6,945 nucleotides of DNA from Rhodospirillaceae bacterium. Its GTDB lineage: Bacteria > Pseudomonadota > Alphaproteobacteria > Rhodospirillales_A > Casp-alpha2. Location of the stretch: NCBI GenBank assembly GCA_003488105.1, contig DNMS01000345.1, positions 7,878 through 14,822 of the forward strand, in the 5' to 3' direction. Below, piece by piece: positions 6,147 to 6,945 of this stretch. The first letter of the stretch is position 1, and the number at the start of each line of letters is the position of its first letter. The notes beneath the pieces are model-generated. The model was not told where the DNA came from. It did not search any database and worked only from the letters and a program-made list of their open reading frames with translations. Made by a program: the position numbers and the translations under genes.

Positions 6147-6890
6147 TCAGGCGAAGGCTCGCAAGGCCAGATAAGCCCCCAGCAGCAACAGCCCGAAAAA
6201 GAACACCCGGCGGAATGTTTCCGCGGGAATGCGTCGGCGGATCATCTGTCCGCCGGCCATGCCCGCGGCCGCTGGGATCAGGGCGGCGGCCGAGGTCAGG
6301 CCCAATTCCGTGGTCATGATGCCGTGGCCGGTCAGGCTGACGGCCTGGGCCGCCGTTGCGATGGTGAAGGCGATGCCCATGGCCTGGACCAGCTCATCAC
6401 GGGTCAGGCCGAGTGCCTGAAGATAGAGCGCGCCCGGCATGGTGAACGAGGCCACGCTGCCCGTCGCCACGCCGGCCAGAAAGCCGATAAGGGGGGCCAG
6501 CGGCTTTTCCCAACGCCCGGGCGGCGGGATCTGTGGCGTCATCAGGGAATACAGTGAATAGGCGGCGAGTAGAATCCCCAAAGAGCCCGACAGCAGATCG
6601 GCATCGACGATCACCAGCAAGGACGCACCAAACCAGGTGCCGACGCAGGCCGCCGTCAACAGCGGCCACAGGCGGCGGATCAGAACGATGAAATTGCCGC
6701 CAATGGCGCCCTGCCAGATATTGGTTACCAGGGCCGGAACGACGACCAACTGCACCGCTTCGTGCAGACCGATGACGGCGGTCATCAGGCCCATGGCGAC
6801 GGTCGGCAGGCCGACGCCGACGACACCCTTCACGCCGCCCGCGACCAGGAAAATGACACCGACGAGGGCGAGAATTTGGGGTTCTGGCAT
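6147..6890 (-). CDS. TSUP (TauE/SafE) family membrane permease
   Basis: This is a 247-residue, strongly hydrophobic inner-membrane protein of normal TSUP length with about seven or eight predicted segments (roughly 6-38, 44-58, 66-82, 83-96, 98-117, 130-150, 165-186, 195-214, 228-245). It shows the family's two glycine-rich repeats: VAGGVKGVVGVGLPTVAMG (16-34) and GFLAGVATGSVASFTMPGAL (136-155), the latter followed by YLQALGLTRDELV. Members export sulfite, sulfoacetate or other small anions, or take up sulfur compounds; the substrate cannot be told from sequence. ATG at 6890 opens the frame, but its only SD-like match, AGGA, lies 14 bases upstream, so initiation may be weak or the gene may depend on a gene beyond the window. 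It reads toward mlaA with a 169-base spacer. A link to the TauD-like dioxygenase 5.8 kb away is speculative. Confidence 0.88.
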   Translation of the reverse strand: MPEPQILALVGVIFLVAGGVKGVVGVGLPTVAMGLMTAVIGLHEAVQLVVVPALVTNIWQGAIGGNFIVLIRRLWPLLTAACVGTWFGASLLVIVDADLLSGSLGILLAAYSLYSLMTPQIPPPGRWEKPLAPLIGFLAGVATGSVASFTMPGALYLQALGLTRDELVQAMGIAFTIATAAQAVSLTGHGIMTTELGLTSAAALIPAAAGMAGGQMIRRRIPAETFRRVFFFGLLLLGAYLALRAFA

Positions 6891-6945
6891 GGTGCTGTGC
6901 GGAGTCCTGGGGAAGTCGATGGCGGGATGTTCTGCGGGACGGCAC

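Noticed and set aside
6397..6945. Minus-strand open frame of 182 codons across the TSUP gene and right edge
   Set aside because: It is an Arg/Pro-rich shadow frame overlapping the TSUP gene, which has the expected membrane segments and glycine motifs.

Overview
The window is about 62-65% GC by eye and carries dense, short-gapped operons. Its gene families are a TAXI-type TRAP transporter, an IclR regulator, a TfdA/TauD-like dioxygenase, an MlaA protein and a TSUP permease. This suggests an alphaproteobacterium, possibly a marine or soil Rhodospirillales-like heterotroph. That placement is inferred from gene content and composition; there is no rRNA or other marker gene here.

Layout. (1) Positions 1-4292, all on the minus strand, form a probable catabolic operon read from right to left: an IclR-family regulator (4292-3456), a Tat-exported TAXI solute-binding protein (3414-2434), a fused TRAP permease (2354-390), and the first 124 codons of a TauD/TfdA-type Fe(II)/2-oxoglutarate dioxygenase that runs off the left edge (373-1). 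Gaps are 41, 79 and 16 bases. The 79-base gap holds a perfect 12-bp inverted repeat next to the permease start. (2) Positions 4293-4416 are a divergent control region. It has a good minus-strand sigma-70-like promoter and two tandem imperfect 17-bp palindromes exactly 20 bp apart, which are candidate operators for the IclR protein. (3) Positions 4417-5136 on the plus strand encode a classical short-chain dehydrogenase/reductase. (4) After a 22-base convergent gap, an MlaA-family outer-membrane lipid-transport protein (5977-5159, minus) lacks the usual lipobox cysteine. (5) A 169-base spacer with nested inverted repeats follows. (6) A TSUP (TauE/SafE-like) permease (6890-6147, minus) closes the window.

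How the genes may work together. The IclR protein would sense a small organic acid or aromatic-type effector. The TAXI binding protein and fused permease would import the substrate using an ion gradient. The dioxygenase would hydroxylate or cleave it, and the divergently transcribed dehydrogenase would oxidise or reduce an intermediate. The substrate cannot be read from the sequence. MlaA and TSUP look like separate units, though a TauD-like enzyme near a TauE-like permease leaves a sulfonate/sulfite link open. Nothing here is a clearly new kind of system. The most notable points are the uncharacterised transporter-enzyme module, its paired operator-like repeats, the hairpin before the permease gene, and the cysteine-free MlaA.
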